Of a stretch of 64,000 bases of DNA, positions 18,663 to 28,429 are shown piece by piece. Below the pieces are notes generated by a model, which was not told the DNA's origin, did no database searches, and saw nothing but the letters and a program-made list of their open reading frames with translations. This stretch comes from Corynebacterium sp. (GTDB lineage: Bacteria; Actinomycetota; Actinomycetes; Mycobacteriales; Mycobacteriaceae), in the NCBI RefSeq assembly GCF_030532195.1, contig NZ_JAUNLP010000008.1:40749-104748 (forward strand). The letters run 5' to 3'. Position 1 is the first letter of the stretch. The number at the start of each line of letters is the position of its first letter. A program made the translations under genes and the position numbers.

Positions 18663-20240
18663 ATGCCGCTGACTAGCAGTCTTCCCAACATCGATATTCC
18701 GGAAACCTCTCTATTCGACTTTCTGTTTGGCAAAATTGAGCCTCGGCACAAGGACAAACTCGCAGTAGTTGACTCCGGCTCAGAAGTAACTTTCGGGGAT
18801 TTGAAGTCCAGCATTGAGGCCTTTGCGGGCGCTCTTGCTGCACGTGGAATTAAAAAGGGCGATGTTGTTGCCCTGCACTGCCCTAACTCCACTACCTTCG
18901 CAGTGGCGCTGCACGGTGTTCTTCGCGCAGGTGCAATCTGCACGACTGTTGCCTCGCTGGCAACGGCAGAAGACATCGAAAACCAGCTACGCATCTCTGG
19001 CGCGAAGATGATGCTCACCACATCTTCGATTGGTTGGGCCGGCGCCAATGGTGCTGAGGCTGCCGGGCTCCCGGAAGACAAAATCATTGGCCTGACGGGG
19101 CTTCACGGCATGGGCGAGCTGCTTGCTGAAGGCCATGCGGCACCAAATGTAGACGTTTCTCCCGATGACGTTGCTGTCATTCCGTTTTCTTCTGGCACCA
19201 CTGGCGTGCCAAAGGGCGTCCAGCTCACACATCGCAATCTCGTTGCCAACGTGGCTCAGGCAGGAGCAGCAACCGTCGAGGCATTGGATGAGACAACCCC
19301 GGCGGTTACGATTTTGCCGTTCTTCCACATCTACGGTTTGACGGCTCTGCTCAACCTTTGCCTCTGGCGACGCACTACCCAGTACACGATGGGCAAGTTT
19401 GATTTGCTGGATTTTCTATCCATCATTTCGGAGCACAAGGTCAAGTTTGCGTTCATCGCACCGCCAGTTGCGGTTGGGTTGGCCAAGCACCCTGCGGTTG
19501 ACTCTTTCGACTTGTCCAGCCTGGAAGTTATCTTCTCCGGCGCAGCTTCGCTTCAGCTGGATTTGGCGGAGCAGGTGGAAAAGCGTCTCGGCTGCATCGT
19601 GGCCCAGGGCTACGGTATGACCGAGTCCTCCCCTGCCGCACACATTCGCATCGGCCACGACAGCCCGCTGGATTCCATTGGTCGAGCAGTCCCGAACACC
19701 GAGTACAAAATCGTGGACCTCGACACTGAGAACCTCGATGAAATCCCAGTTCCGGAATCGGGACGTTCCAAGTCCGGAGAACTGTGGATTCGCGGCCCCC
19801 AGGTGATGAAGGGGTATCTCAACAATCCCGACGCAACGGCTGCAACGCTTGTCGACGGATGGTTGCGAACAGGCGATGTTGCGGAGCTCGACAAGGAGGG
19901 GAATGCATACATTGTCGACCGCTTCAAGGAGCTAATTAAGTACAAGGGCTACCAGGTACCACCGGCAGAACTTGAGTCCGTGCTTCTCGAGCATCCAGAT
20001 ATCGCTGATGCCGCCTGCAGTGGTGTCATTCGCTCCGATGGTGAGGAAATTCCGAAGGCATATGTGGTGCTCAAGGATGGAAAGTCACTTACTGCTGATG
20101 AGGTGATGGACTTTGTTGCCGACCGCGTCGCACCGTATAAGAAGGTGCGAGTAGTCGAATTCATGGATGAGATCCCAAAGTCGGCAACCGGCAAGATCCT
20201 GCGCAAGGATCTTAAGGCCATGGAGGCAGCACGCGCTTAG
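18663..20240 (+). CDS. AMP-forming acyl-CoA synthetase (4-coumarate/fatty-acid CoA ligase type)
   Basis: Activates a carboxylic acid to its CoA thioester through an acyl-adenylate. 525 residues. The P-loop SSGTTGVPKG is at residues 176-185, GYGMTESSP follows in the middle, then WLRTGDVAELDKEG, DRFKELIKYKGYQ and the catalytic lysine near the C-terminus in KSATGKILRKDL. This layout is closest to plant-type 4-coumarate ligases and FadD-like enzymes; the true acid is not readable from sequence. ATG 18663 is preferred because AGAAAGG ends 12 nt upstream; TTG 18651 abuts it. Confidence 0.9.
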   Translation: MPLTSSLPNIDIPETSLFDFLFGKIEPRHKDKLAVVDSGSEVTFGDLKSSIEAFAGALAARGIKKGDVVALHCPNSTTFAVALHGVLRAGAICTTVASLATAEDIENQLRISGAKMMLTTSSIGWAGANGAEAAGLPEDKIIGLTGLHGMGELLAEGHAAPNVDVSPDDVAVIPFSSGTTGVPKGVQLTHRNLVANVAQAGAATVEALDETTPAVTILPFFHIYGLTALLNLCLWRRTTQYTMGKFDLLDFLSIISEHKVKFAFIAPPVAVGLAKHPAVDSFDLSSLEVIFSGAASLQLDLAEQVEKRLGCIVAQGYGMTESSPAAHIRIGHDSPLDSIGRAVPNTEYKIVDLDTENLDEIPVPESGRSKSGELWIRGPQVMKGYLNNPDATAATLVDGWLRTGDVAELDKEGNAYIVDRFKELIKYKGYQVPPAELESVLLEHPDIADAACSGVIRSDGEEIPKAYVVLKDGKSLTADEVMDFVADRVAPYKKVRVVEFMDEIPKSATGKILRKDLKAMEAARA

Positions 20241-21016
20241 CTGGCTGCTACTGCCCCTGGTGTAACCGCCACGGTGATCGAGCCTGGGGCAATCTCCGTA
20301 AACCCAGCATCCTGGACTTCTACCGCACGTAGCTCTGGCGCTGGCCATTGCTCGTGCGGTATTTCTTTCACATCCAGTTCAAACCCCGTCTGCGCCCAGG
20401 CCCACGCATCCTCTGCCGACAGCGTTGCCGCGTATAGCATCGAACCATGCCCAACCTGCGCGGCCACTTTACCGACGGACATGTGCAGGTTCTTATCCAC
20501 CCAAATCACAGGTGGCGGGAAAGCTCCCTCACCAGAAGCACTGCTTTTCGCGGTAAGGTTGTGCGCCGGGGAATCGTCGTAAGGCAAATCGGTGCCGGAA
20601 ATTTGTAGTTTGGCAATTTCCGGATAAACCTCGTCGACCGGAGTCGGCACGAGGGCTCGTGCCTGTGCGCCGTCGACATCGACTGTCACGCCGGGCGCCA
20701 ACTGCGCACGCTGCCAGCCAATATTGCGAGCGCGACGCGAAAGCTTGCGGATGCGCGCGCCGTACCAGGACGTCAGCCCCTCTTGGAACGCGGAAGTGGA
20801 ATCGCCCGCGCGCTCATCCAAGCAGCACGCGACAACTGCTTTCGCGGAGGCACGCAGCAGCGCTGTCCGCGAGGGACGCTCCTTCTTTGGGATTTCGAGC
20901 ACGATTGCCATCGCCCAGGGAGTGTCCTCACCGTAATCTTCCCTTTCGGGCTGCGGCAGGAGACTATGGGCGAGGCGGAACCATTCGGGGACGGCCTGTG
21001 ATTGTTCGTCAGGCAC
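20237..21016 (-). CDS. PTH2-family peptidyl-tRNA hydrolase-like protein
   Basis: 259 residues. The C-terminal half has the PTH2 signature VDKNLHMSVGKVAAQVGHGSML, split by a helix, with the conserved Lys and Gln-Val-Gly-His, and a later LRAVEVQDAGFTEI. The N-terminal 140 residues are an actinobacteria-type extension without a recognised fold. The likely activity is release of peptides from tRNA. GTG 21016 overlaps the serB stop by one base (TAGTG), so it is coupled to serB. The 3' end overlaps the convergent acyl-CoA synthetase by 4 nt. Confidence 0.82.
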   Translation of the reverse strand: MPDEQSQAVPEWFRLAHSLLPQPEREDYGEDTPWAMAIVLEIPKKERPSRTALLRASAKAVVACCLDERAGDSTSAFQEGLTSWYGARIRKLSRRARNIGWQRAQLAPGVTVDVDGAQARALVPTPVDEVYPEIAKLQISGTDLPYDDSPAHNLTAKSSASGEGAFPPPVIWVDKNLHMSVGKVAAQVGHGSMLYAATLSAEDAWAWAQTGFELDVKEIPHEQWPAPELRAVEVQDAGFTEIAPGSITVAVTPGAVAAS

Positions 21017-22308
21017 TACTGCTCCAGCGGCACGCGACGGAAGGTGCCGTCCTCACGGTCAGCATCGTCGATTTCATCGCGGGAGATACCGAGCATAAAC
21101 AAAATCGAGTCCATGAAGGGAACGTTGACCGAGGTGTCAGCGATTTCCTTCAGAGCCGGCTTCGCGTTAAACGCGATACCAAGGCCTGCGACAGACAACA
21201 TGTCGATGTCGTTGGCACCATCACCCACCGCAACCGTCTGGTGCATTTGCAGGCCAGACTTTTCAGCGAATTCCTTCAGGCTGCGAGCCTTTTCCTGCCT
21301 ATCGACGACATCACCGATAACCCGACCGGTGAGCTTACCATCTTCGATTTCCAGAGTGTTGGCCTTGTAGAAGTCCAGGCCGAGATCCTTAGCCAGCGGC
21401 TCGAGGATCTGGATGAAGCCACCGGAAACAGCGCCACACTTGTAACCAAGGCGCTTGAGAGTGCGGATGGTGGTACGAGCGCCCGGAGTCAGCTCAATCG
21501 ACTGGCTGACCTCTTCAAGCACGCTAACTGGCAGACCTGCAAGCGCCTTGACGCGCTCGTGCAGCGACTCAGCAAAGTCGAGCTCACCGCGCATAGCGCG
21601 CTCGGTAACAGCGGCAACTTCTGCTTCACGGCCGGCGTGAGCTGCCAGCATCTCGATGACCTCGCCGGTGATCAGAGTTGAGTCAACATCGAAGCAAATC
21701 AGTCGCTTAGAGCGACGCTGCAAACCGGCGCGCTCAATTGCGATGTCAATGTCCTGATCCTGAGCCAGCTCGGCCAGTGCGGCACGCAGCGGAATACCGG
21801 CGCCTGGCTTCGGGTTCGGGATAGAGACCAGAAGTTCCAGACCCGTAACCGGGTAATCAGCGATACCGCGAATGGAGTCGATGTTGGCACCGTAGTCAGC
21901 GAGGGTACGGCCGATACGAGAAATGTCCTCAGCATTGACTGGGTTGCCGAGCACTACGAGTGCGTGCGTGGACACGCCGCTGCGTTCAATCGGGGCATCC
22001 ACATCTACCTTGACTGTCATGCCGTGTGGCTTAAGGGTTTCGATGAGTCCTTCGCGCAGGACCTCCACCTTGTCCTTAGCAACACCGACAAGAGCACCAA
22101 GGCTCAGGTTGGAACGGAACACGGACTGCTCGACATCCAGAATCTGCACACCATGGGCAGCAAGGACACGGAAGAAGGAAGCCGAGACGCCTGGACGATC
22201 ATGGCCAGAAGCGGTAATTAGCACCGGAACAAACCCGGTTGCCAGCGCTACTGAGAGCGAATCGGACGTCGCGGACTGGTCGGAAGAAGAAATTACCTGT
22301 TCATTCAC
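21016..22308 (-). CDS. serB: Phosphoserine phosphatase with ACT domains
   Basis: Last step of serine synthesis, phosphoserine to serine. 430 residues from GTG 22308. The N-terminal about 170 residues contain tandem ACT-type sensory regions (ITASGHDRPGVSASF and the ALVVLGNP segment), which may bind serine. The HAD catalytic motif FDVDSTL (Asp207, Asp209) follows, then GAVSGGF and GDGANDIDML. The frame extends to a TTG at 22332, but homologues begin close to the ACT domain. It is the first gene of the serB-PTH2 pair. Confidence 0.95.
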   Translation of the reverse strand: MNEQVISSSDQSATSDSLSVALATGFVPVLITASGHDRPGVSASFFRVLAAHGVQILDVEQSVFRSNLSLGALVGVAKDKVEVLREGLIETLKPHGMTVKVDVDAPIERSGVSTHALVVLGNPVNAEDISRIGRTLADYGANIDSIRGIADYPVTGLELLVSIPNPKPGAGIPLRAALAELAQDQDIDIAIERAGLQRRSKRLICFDVDSTLITGEVIEMLAAHAGREAEVAAVTERAMRGELDFAESLHERVKALAGLPVSVLEEVSQSIELTPGARTTIRTLKRLGYKCGAVSGGFIQILEPLAKDLGLDFYKANTLEIEDGKLTGRVIGDVVDRQEKARSLKEFAEKSGLQMHQTVAVGDGANDIDMLSVAGLGIAFNAKPALKEIADTSVNVPFMDSILFMLGISRDEIDDADREDGTFRRVPLEQ

Positions 22309-22440
22309 TAATCCAGTATCGCATGAACACAATATAAAGCGCTCATCGCATCAGCATTATGAGATATTTCGGGTGAGAGTGTGCGCCAGACGCACGCGTT
22401 GTGTGGGATTCCCCACCGCGGAGATGTCCCTATAGAAATG

Positions 22441-22480
22441 GCGAGGGTCCCACCACGGAAAACCGTGGTGGGACCCTCGC
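22441..22480. terminator. Strong hairpin between ctaD and serB
   Basis: An 18-bp perfect stem (GCGAGGGTCCCACCACGG and its complement) with an AAAA/TTTT loop. It lies 52 nt downstream of the ctaD stop on the minus strand. Only a weak T-rich tract (CATTTCTAT) follows. A terminator for ctaD is the simplest reading. Confidence 0.8.
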
Positions 22481-22531
22481 TTCGCGTAGTTATTAACTCA
22501 GTAATGCATAAGCCTTGCTAGCCATTAGCTC

Positions 22532-24232
22532 TTAGAGCTGGCGGCCAACGTGAGCCTCTGCGCGCTGACGCTCAACCATGTGCGGGTAGTGCAGCTCGAA
22601 GGCCGGACGCTCCGAGCGGATGCGCGGCATCGAGGTGAAGTTGTGGCGCGGCGGCGGGCAAGAAGTTGCCCACTCCAGGGAGTTGCCGTAACCCCACGGA
22701 TCGTCAACAGTAACGACCTCACCGTAACGCCAGGACTTGAAGACGTTCCAGACGAACGGGATGACGGACAGACCCAGGATGAATGCACCAACAGTGGAGA
22801 TCATGTTGAGGGTGGTGAAACCGTCGGTCTCCAGGTAGTCAGCGTAACGACGCGGCATACCTTCGTTGCCCAGCCAGTGCTGAACCAGGAAGGTCATGTT
22901 GAAGCCGATGAAGGTCAGCCAGAAGTGAACCTTTGCCAGCTTCTCGTCGAGCATACGACCAGTCATCTTCGGGAACCAGAAGTAAACGCCCGAGTAGGAA
23001 GCGAAGACCAGGGTACCGAACAGGGTGTAGTGGAAGTGTGCAACAACGAAGTAGGTATCAGAGACGTGGAAGTCCAGCGGCGGGGAGGCCAGCATAATAC
23101 CGGTCAGACCACCGAACAGGAAGGTCACGATGAAGCCCAGAGCGAAGATCATCGGGGACTCGAAGGTCATGTGGCCACGCCACATGGTGCCCAGCCAGTT
23201 GAAGAACTTCACACCGGTCGGAACCGAAATCAGGAAGGTCATGAACGAGAAGAACGGAAGCAGAACGCCACCGGTCACGAACATGTGGTGTGCCCACACA
23301 GCCATGGACAGGCCTGCGATGGACAGGGTTGCGAAAACCATACCTGCGTAGCCGAACAGCGGCTTACGAGAGAACACCGGGATGACCTCGGTGATGATGC
23401 CGACGAACGGCAACAGCAGGACGTAAACCTCAGGGTGACCGAAGAACCAGAACAGGTGCTGCCACAGCATGGCACCACCGTTGGCCGGGTCGTAGATGTG
23501 GCCGCCCAGCTTACGGTCGTACAGAACGCCGAGAGCAGCTGCAGTCAGGATCGGGAAGATCAGCAGAGCCAGGATAGAGGTAACCAGGATGTTCCAGGTG
23601 AAGATCGGCATACGGAACATGGTCATGCCCGGTGCGCGCAGGCACAGAACAGTGGTGGTCATGTTAATAGCCGAAGCGATGGTACCAACACCACCGATAC
23701 CGACACCGACGATCCAGAGGTCAGAACCGACACCCGGGGAGTGAATCGGGTCAGACAGCGGGGAGTACATGGTCCAACCGAAGTCAGCAGCACCGCCCGG
23801 AGTCAGGAAGCCCGACAGCATCAGGATGCCACCAACGGTGGTCAGCCAGAAGCCGAAAGAGTTCAGACGCGGGAACGCAACGTCTGGCGCACCGATCTGA
23901 AGCGGGAGAATGTAGTTAGCAAAACCCCAGACGATAGGGGTACCGAACAGCAGCAGCATCACCGTGCCGTGCATGGTGAACATCTGGTTGAACTGCTCGT
24001 TGGAAAGGAACTGAAGTCCAGGCGCGAAAAGCTCAGCGCGGATAAGCAGAGCCATCAAACCGCCAACAAAGAAGAACGAGAAGGACATAATGATGTACAT
24101 AATGCCCAGCTTCTTGTGGTCGGTCGTGGTCAGCATTTCCCACGCCCAGCTGCCCTTACGCTCATGTCCGAACGGCTGCGGCCGTTCCGGCGCTACAACG
24201 CCTTGATCTGGACGAGGCGCTACTGCAGTCAT
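22532..24232 (-). CDS. ctaD: Cytochrome c oxidase subunit I (aa3 type)
   Basis: Membrane catalytic subunit of the terminal oxidase, holding heme a and the heme a3-CuB centre; in corynebacteria it works in a bc1-aa3 supercomplex. 566 residues with twelve membrane segments. Diagnostic motifs are [24 protein letters not shown] (His-Tyr CuB ligands), WAHHMFVTG (two His CuB ligands) and VVAHFHYTL (heme ligands). ATG 24232 follows GGAGGAAGA. It is transcribed alone, about 110 nt downstream of a promoter at 24351-24379. Its position between serB and nrdF matches C. glutamicum. Confidence 0.98.
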   Translation of the reverse strand: MTAVAPRPDQGVVAPERPQPFGHERKGSWAWEMLTTTDHKKLGIMYIIMSFSFFFVGGLMALLIRAELFAPGLQFLSNEQFNQMFTMHGTVMLLLFGTPIVWGFANYILPLQIGAPDVAFPRLNSFGFWLTTVGGILMLSGFLTPGGAADFGWTMYSPLSDPIHSPGVGSDLWIVGVGIGGVGTIASAINMTTTVLCLRAPGMTMFRMPIFTWNILVTSILALLIFPILTAAALGVLYDRKLGGHIYDPANGGAMLWQHLFWFFGHPEVYVLLLPFVGIITEVIPVFSRKPLFGYAGMVFATLSIAGLSMAVWAHHMFVTGGVLLPFFSFMTFLISVPTGVKFFNWLGTMWRGHMTFESPMIFALGFIVTFLFGGLTGIMLASPPLDFHVSDTYFVVAHFHYTLFGTLVFASYSGVYFWFPKMTGRMLDEKLAKVHFWLTFIGFNMTFLVQHWLGNEGMPRRYADYLETDGFTTLNMISTVGAFILGLSVIPFVWNVFKSWRYGEVVTVDDPWGYGNSLEWATSCPPPRHNFTSMPRIRSERPAFELHYPHMVERQRAEAHVGRQL

Positions 24233-24258
24233 TCTTCCTCCTTACTACGCGAAGTGTT

Positions 24259-24276
24259 CCTGTAACCCACTACAGG
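24259..24276 (-). other. Small hairpin in the ctaD leader
   Basis: CCTGTA, a 6-nt loop, then TACAGG; the structure falls in the predicted 5' untranslated leader, about 26 nt before the ctaD start codon. It could shape translation or mRNA stability, but the stem is short. Confidence 0.3.
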
Positions 24277-24350
24277 AAATTTAAGTTTTGTCCTTTGAGA
24301 ATAGTGCAGGCGGGTACACGACGGTAAGCCCACCTACCGCTATGTGCCAG

Positions 24351-24379
24351 ATTGTAGTCTGAACCTGGGAAAAAGTTAA
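24351..24379 (-). promoter_or_regulatory. ctaD promoter
   Basis: On the minus strand, TTAACT (24374-24379), a 17-nt spacer and TACAAT (24351-24356) fit a housekeeping sigma promoter. The predicted leader is about 110 nt. The rest of the ctaD-nrdF gap (24233-24526) holds no gene. Confidence 0.75.
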
Positions 24380-24526
24380 GGCCTAGACATTTTCCTGGCC
24401 ATTTGTGCAGGCAATTAAGCACAGTCTTAGTTTCCTGAGAATTGTCTTAACCTGCGCTAATGCCCGCCGACCAGGAAATATCCAAGTTATCACCACTACC
24501 CCCGAGTGAGGATAGCGGTTACTTAG

Positions 24527-25790
<1,264 letters not shown>

Positions 25791-25791
25791 G

Positions 25792-25824
25792 GTGCTTGGC
25801 GACGGAGCTTCCGTCGTCAAGCAC
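25792..25824 (-). terminator. Terminator of the MFS gene
   Basis: A 15-bp near-perfect stem (GTGCTTGGCGACGGA and partner, one mismatch) with a 3-nt loop, followed on the minus strand by CTTTTTCTTTCT. It lies 21 nt downstream of the MFS transporter stop. Confidence 0.88.
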
Positions 25825-25845
25825 CATGTGCCTCGTGCGGCATCA

Positions 25846-27276
25846 CTAGACGTAGACCGCGTCCTTATCTGCACCCGATGCGCTGATGATGCGATCGGAG
25901 ATGACGTAGACAACAAGACCGATAATGGCCATGATTGCGAGAATCCAAGAAATCGTGGCCGTGACGTTTTCAGAACCGGACTGCGCCAGAGACAGAGCCC
26001 TGAAGAAGGTCGGGCGGGAATCAACAAGCAAGGCAGTCAGTGCGATACCAACCGGCACTGCGATATTGATGGTCAGGTTGTAGAAGCCGATTGCCACACC
26101 GGACTTGGCCGCAGGAATGTTCTGCAGTGCTGTTGCGACTAGCGGCGCGTACATCAGCGCGAAGCCGGATGGGAACAGAATCATCGAAATGACAACTGTC
26201 GCTACCGAAGCACCCGGGAAGATTGCCGGAATCAGAAGCGCGATGACCACCAGGGCGATTGCGGAGATGATAGCCTGGCGCGAATTCAAGAACTTGGCAA
26301 TCTTGCCCGACATCACACCGACAATCACGGCGCAGATATAGCCAGGAGCCAGAATGTAGGCGGCACCGTCGAGGTTAATGCCGTAGAGCTCGTCGACCAT
26401 GTACGGCAGCAAAATGGCGGAGTAACCAAGCTGCACCATGTAGACCACCAGGACGACAATCAGCACGGTGACGTAGCGTGCGTTGGTGAAAAACGACGGG
26501 CTCACCAAAGCGTTGTCATGGGCGCGGATATGCCAGACAAAGAGTGCAACAGCCAGGGCGATGAAAATCAGCCAGCCCCAGGTGAAGTGCTGCATGTACA
26601 GCATGATTGCGGTAGCAATTGCAGCAACCAAGAGGAGGCCGAAGATGTCCAGGTGACTCTTCTGCTGCTGTTCCTCCGGAACCGTCTTAATAAGGAACGG
26701 GATAGCAACCACCAGAATGAGTGCGATGAGGAACATCACCGGCCATGAGATGTAGGTGGCCACCAGACCGGAGGTCAACGTGCCAATCAGCAGCGCACCC
26801 TGGAAAGCGGCGGTGGAGAAACCGAGGTAGGTTTTCTGATCCTTCGCATCGAGGTACTTCGTGACATAGATGACGTAGAGCGTCTCTGCTGCTGACAGAC
26901 CCGCCGTCTGAATAATGCGGGCCGTGAGCACCATTGGCCAGACATCCTGGAAGAAGTAGCCGAGCAACGAACCGACAGCGACGAAGCCAATACCCACAAT
27001 CATCAGCTTGCGGATGCTGATGCTGTCCGCCAGGGCGGCGTAGACCACCGCGCCGATACCAATCAAAATACCGGCTAGCGTGGCCTGCAAACTTGCCGTG
27101 GAGACGCTGAGATCCAGCGACTCCGCGATCGGCTTCGTCATGAACTTGAAGCCATTATCCAGCACAAGACAGAAGACGAAGGAAAATAGCAGGACCGGCA
27201 CTGCGGCCTTGGGGTTTGGTGCGGCGCTAGTGGCTGACCTCTCGCCTGCGCCGGCAGAATTCGTGGGCTTGCTCAT
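25846..27276 (-). CDS. MFS transporter, DHA2-like, possible nucleoside transporter
   Basis: 476-residue major facilitator with about 14 hydrophobic segments, hence DHA2-like. The substrate is not readable from sequence. It lies 46 nt downstream of deoD on the same strand and is followed by a terminator, so deoD and this gene form an operon. By context it may move purine nucleosides or bases, which is inference only. The N-terminus (about 25 residues) is hydrophilic, Ala/Ser-rich. ATG 27276 is used. Confidence 0.85.
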   Translation of the reverse strand: MSKPTNSAGAGERSATSAAPNPKAAVPVLLFSFVFCLVLDNGFKFMTKPIAESLDLSVSTASLQATLAGILIGIGAVVYAALADSISIRKLMIVGIGFVAVGSLLGYFFQDVWPMVLTARIIQTAGLSAAETLYVIYVTKYLDAKDQKTYLGFSTAAFQGALLIGTLTSGLVATYISWPVMFLIALILVVAIPFLIKTVPEEQQQKSHLDIFGLLLVAAIATAIMLYMQHFTWGWLIFIALAVALFVWHIRAHDNALVSPSFFTNARYVTVLIVVLVVYMVQLGYSAILLPYMVDELYGINLDGAAYILAPGYICAVIVGVMSGKIAKFLNSRQAIISAIALVVIALLIPAIFPGASVATVVISMILFPSGFALMYAPLVATALQNIPAAKSGVAIGFYNLTINIAVPVGIALTALLVDSRPTFFRALSLAQSGSENVTATISWILAIMAIIGLVVYVISDRIISASGADKDAVYV

Positions 27277-27322
27277 CGCACTTACCTAGTTTCCAAAAAA
27301 CGAGCCGATTTAAAGAAGTGAA

Positions 27323-28048
27323 CTAGATGCGAGCCAGCGGCAGTGCCAGCTCCATCATGGTGGTGAACGCCTTCTCGCGCTCCTCCGGAGTGGTCTTTTC
27401 ACCGGTTGCAATGTTGTCCGACACGGTGAAAATACCCATGGCTTCCACGCCGGCTTCAGCAGCCGTGGCGTAGAGGCCAGCCGACTCCATCTCCACAGCC
27501 AGCACACCCATGCGTGCCCAGCGGTCATTCACATCGCCCTGGAAGTTGTAGAAGATATCGCTGGAGAGAATATTGCCAACGTGAGTCTTAATTCCCTGTT
27601 CACGTGCACGATCACGGACATCCTCAATCAGACGGAACGATGCCGCCGGTGCGAAAGTACCCGGCAGGTTGTACTGCGACAGGAAGTTGGAATCCGTCGA
27701 TGCAGTCTGACCAATCACAACATCGTAGAGATCCAGCTCCGGCTGCAGCGCGCCACAGGAGCCCACACGGACCAGCTTCTTGCAGCCGAACACATGAATA
27801 AGCTCCCAGGAGTACAGCGAGATCGACGGAATGCCCATACCCGAACCCATCACAGAAACTTCATTGCCCTGGTAGGTACCGGTGAAGCCGAGCATGTTGC
27901 GGACGTCATTGAACTGCACCACATTTTCCAAGTAGGTCTCAGCAATGAACTTTGCCCGCAGCGGATCGCCCGGCAGCAAAATGGTCTCTGCAATCGGCGC
28001 ACCCTTCGGGTTAATGTGCGGAGTGCTCTTAGCGGACTGATCGGACAT
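27323..28048 (-). CDS. deoD: Purine nucleoside phosphorylase, DeoD type
   Basis: Phosphorolyses purine (deoxy)nucleosides to base and (deoxy)ribose-1-phosphate. It has the hexameric-type family pattern: STPHINPKGAP, LLPGDPLRAKFIAE (phosphate site), NMLGFTGTYQG, VGSCGA, AVEMESAGLY and the catalytic Asp in TVSDNIATGE. Length is about 241 residues from ATG 28048. ATG 28057 is also possible, and the frame continues upstream to 28096. AAGGGG is well placed for 28048. It is the first gene of the deoD-MFS operon. Confidence 0.94.
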   Translation of the reverse strand: MSDQSAKSTPHINPKGAPIAETILLPGDPLRAKFIAETYLENVVQFNDVRNMLGFTGTYQGNEVSVMGSGMGIPSISLYSWELIHVFGCKKLVRVGSCGALQPELDLYDVVIGQTASTDSNFLSQYNLPGTFAPAASFRLIEDVRDRAREQGIKTHVGNILSSDIFYNFQGDVNDRWARMGVLAVEMESAGLYATAAEAGVEAMGIFTVSDNIATGEKTTPEEREKAFTTMMELALPLARI

Positions 28049-28429
28049 GACTTCCATCCCCTTCCCCCACATTCGCGTGGGTTCAATGATGCGCATACCG
28101 CCTAACGACGGTTCTTGCGTGGCGAACGCGCAGTTTTCTGTGCAACTCTGGACTTAATCAGCCATGCACTATCAACCGATTAAGTGACCTTTTACCTGTC
28201 ATTGACCAGGTTAATTATCTTTATTACATTCGTCAATACTGATATTTACATTTGTTCTAAACCGCGCCTGAATGGGGTAAGGCGCACATCGCAACGCGCA
28301 TATAAACACGCATATCAACGCGCATAACAAAAGGGCACGAGAACCCTCCATTACTCGGAAGAATTCTCGCGCCCTTTAGTTGCCCTTTAGCCGGCGGACT
28401 CGGCAAACAAAATGCTGGCCACAATGCTG
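28049..28429 (-). promoter_or_regulatory. deoD upstream region and nrdE downstream gap
   Basis: No gene. It holds the nrdE terminator and, at 28152-28159 and 28178-28185, an ACTTAATC / GATTAAGT inverted repeat with an 18-nt spacer about 105-140 nt before the deoD start. The repeat is an operator candidate for a nucleoside-responsive regulator. No clear -35/-10 could be chosen among the AT-rich options. Confidence 0.4.
28330..28377 (-). terminator. Terminator of nrdE
   Basis: A 14-bp stem with one mismatch (AAAGGGCACGAGAA against TTCTCGCGCCCTTT) and a 20-nt loop, 53 nt past the nrdE stop. It ends in T on both strands, but no long T-run follows. Confidence 0.65.

Noticed and set aside
22550..24265. 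Open frame of about 570 codons on the plus strand
   Set aside because: Exact antisense of ctaD; the translation is a low-complexity polar sequence, while the minus strand carries all heme and copper ligands.
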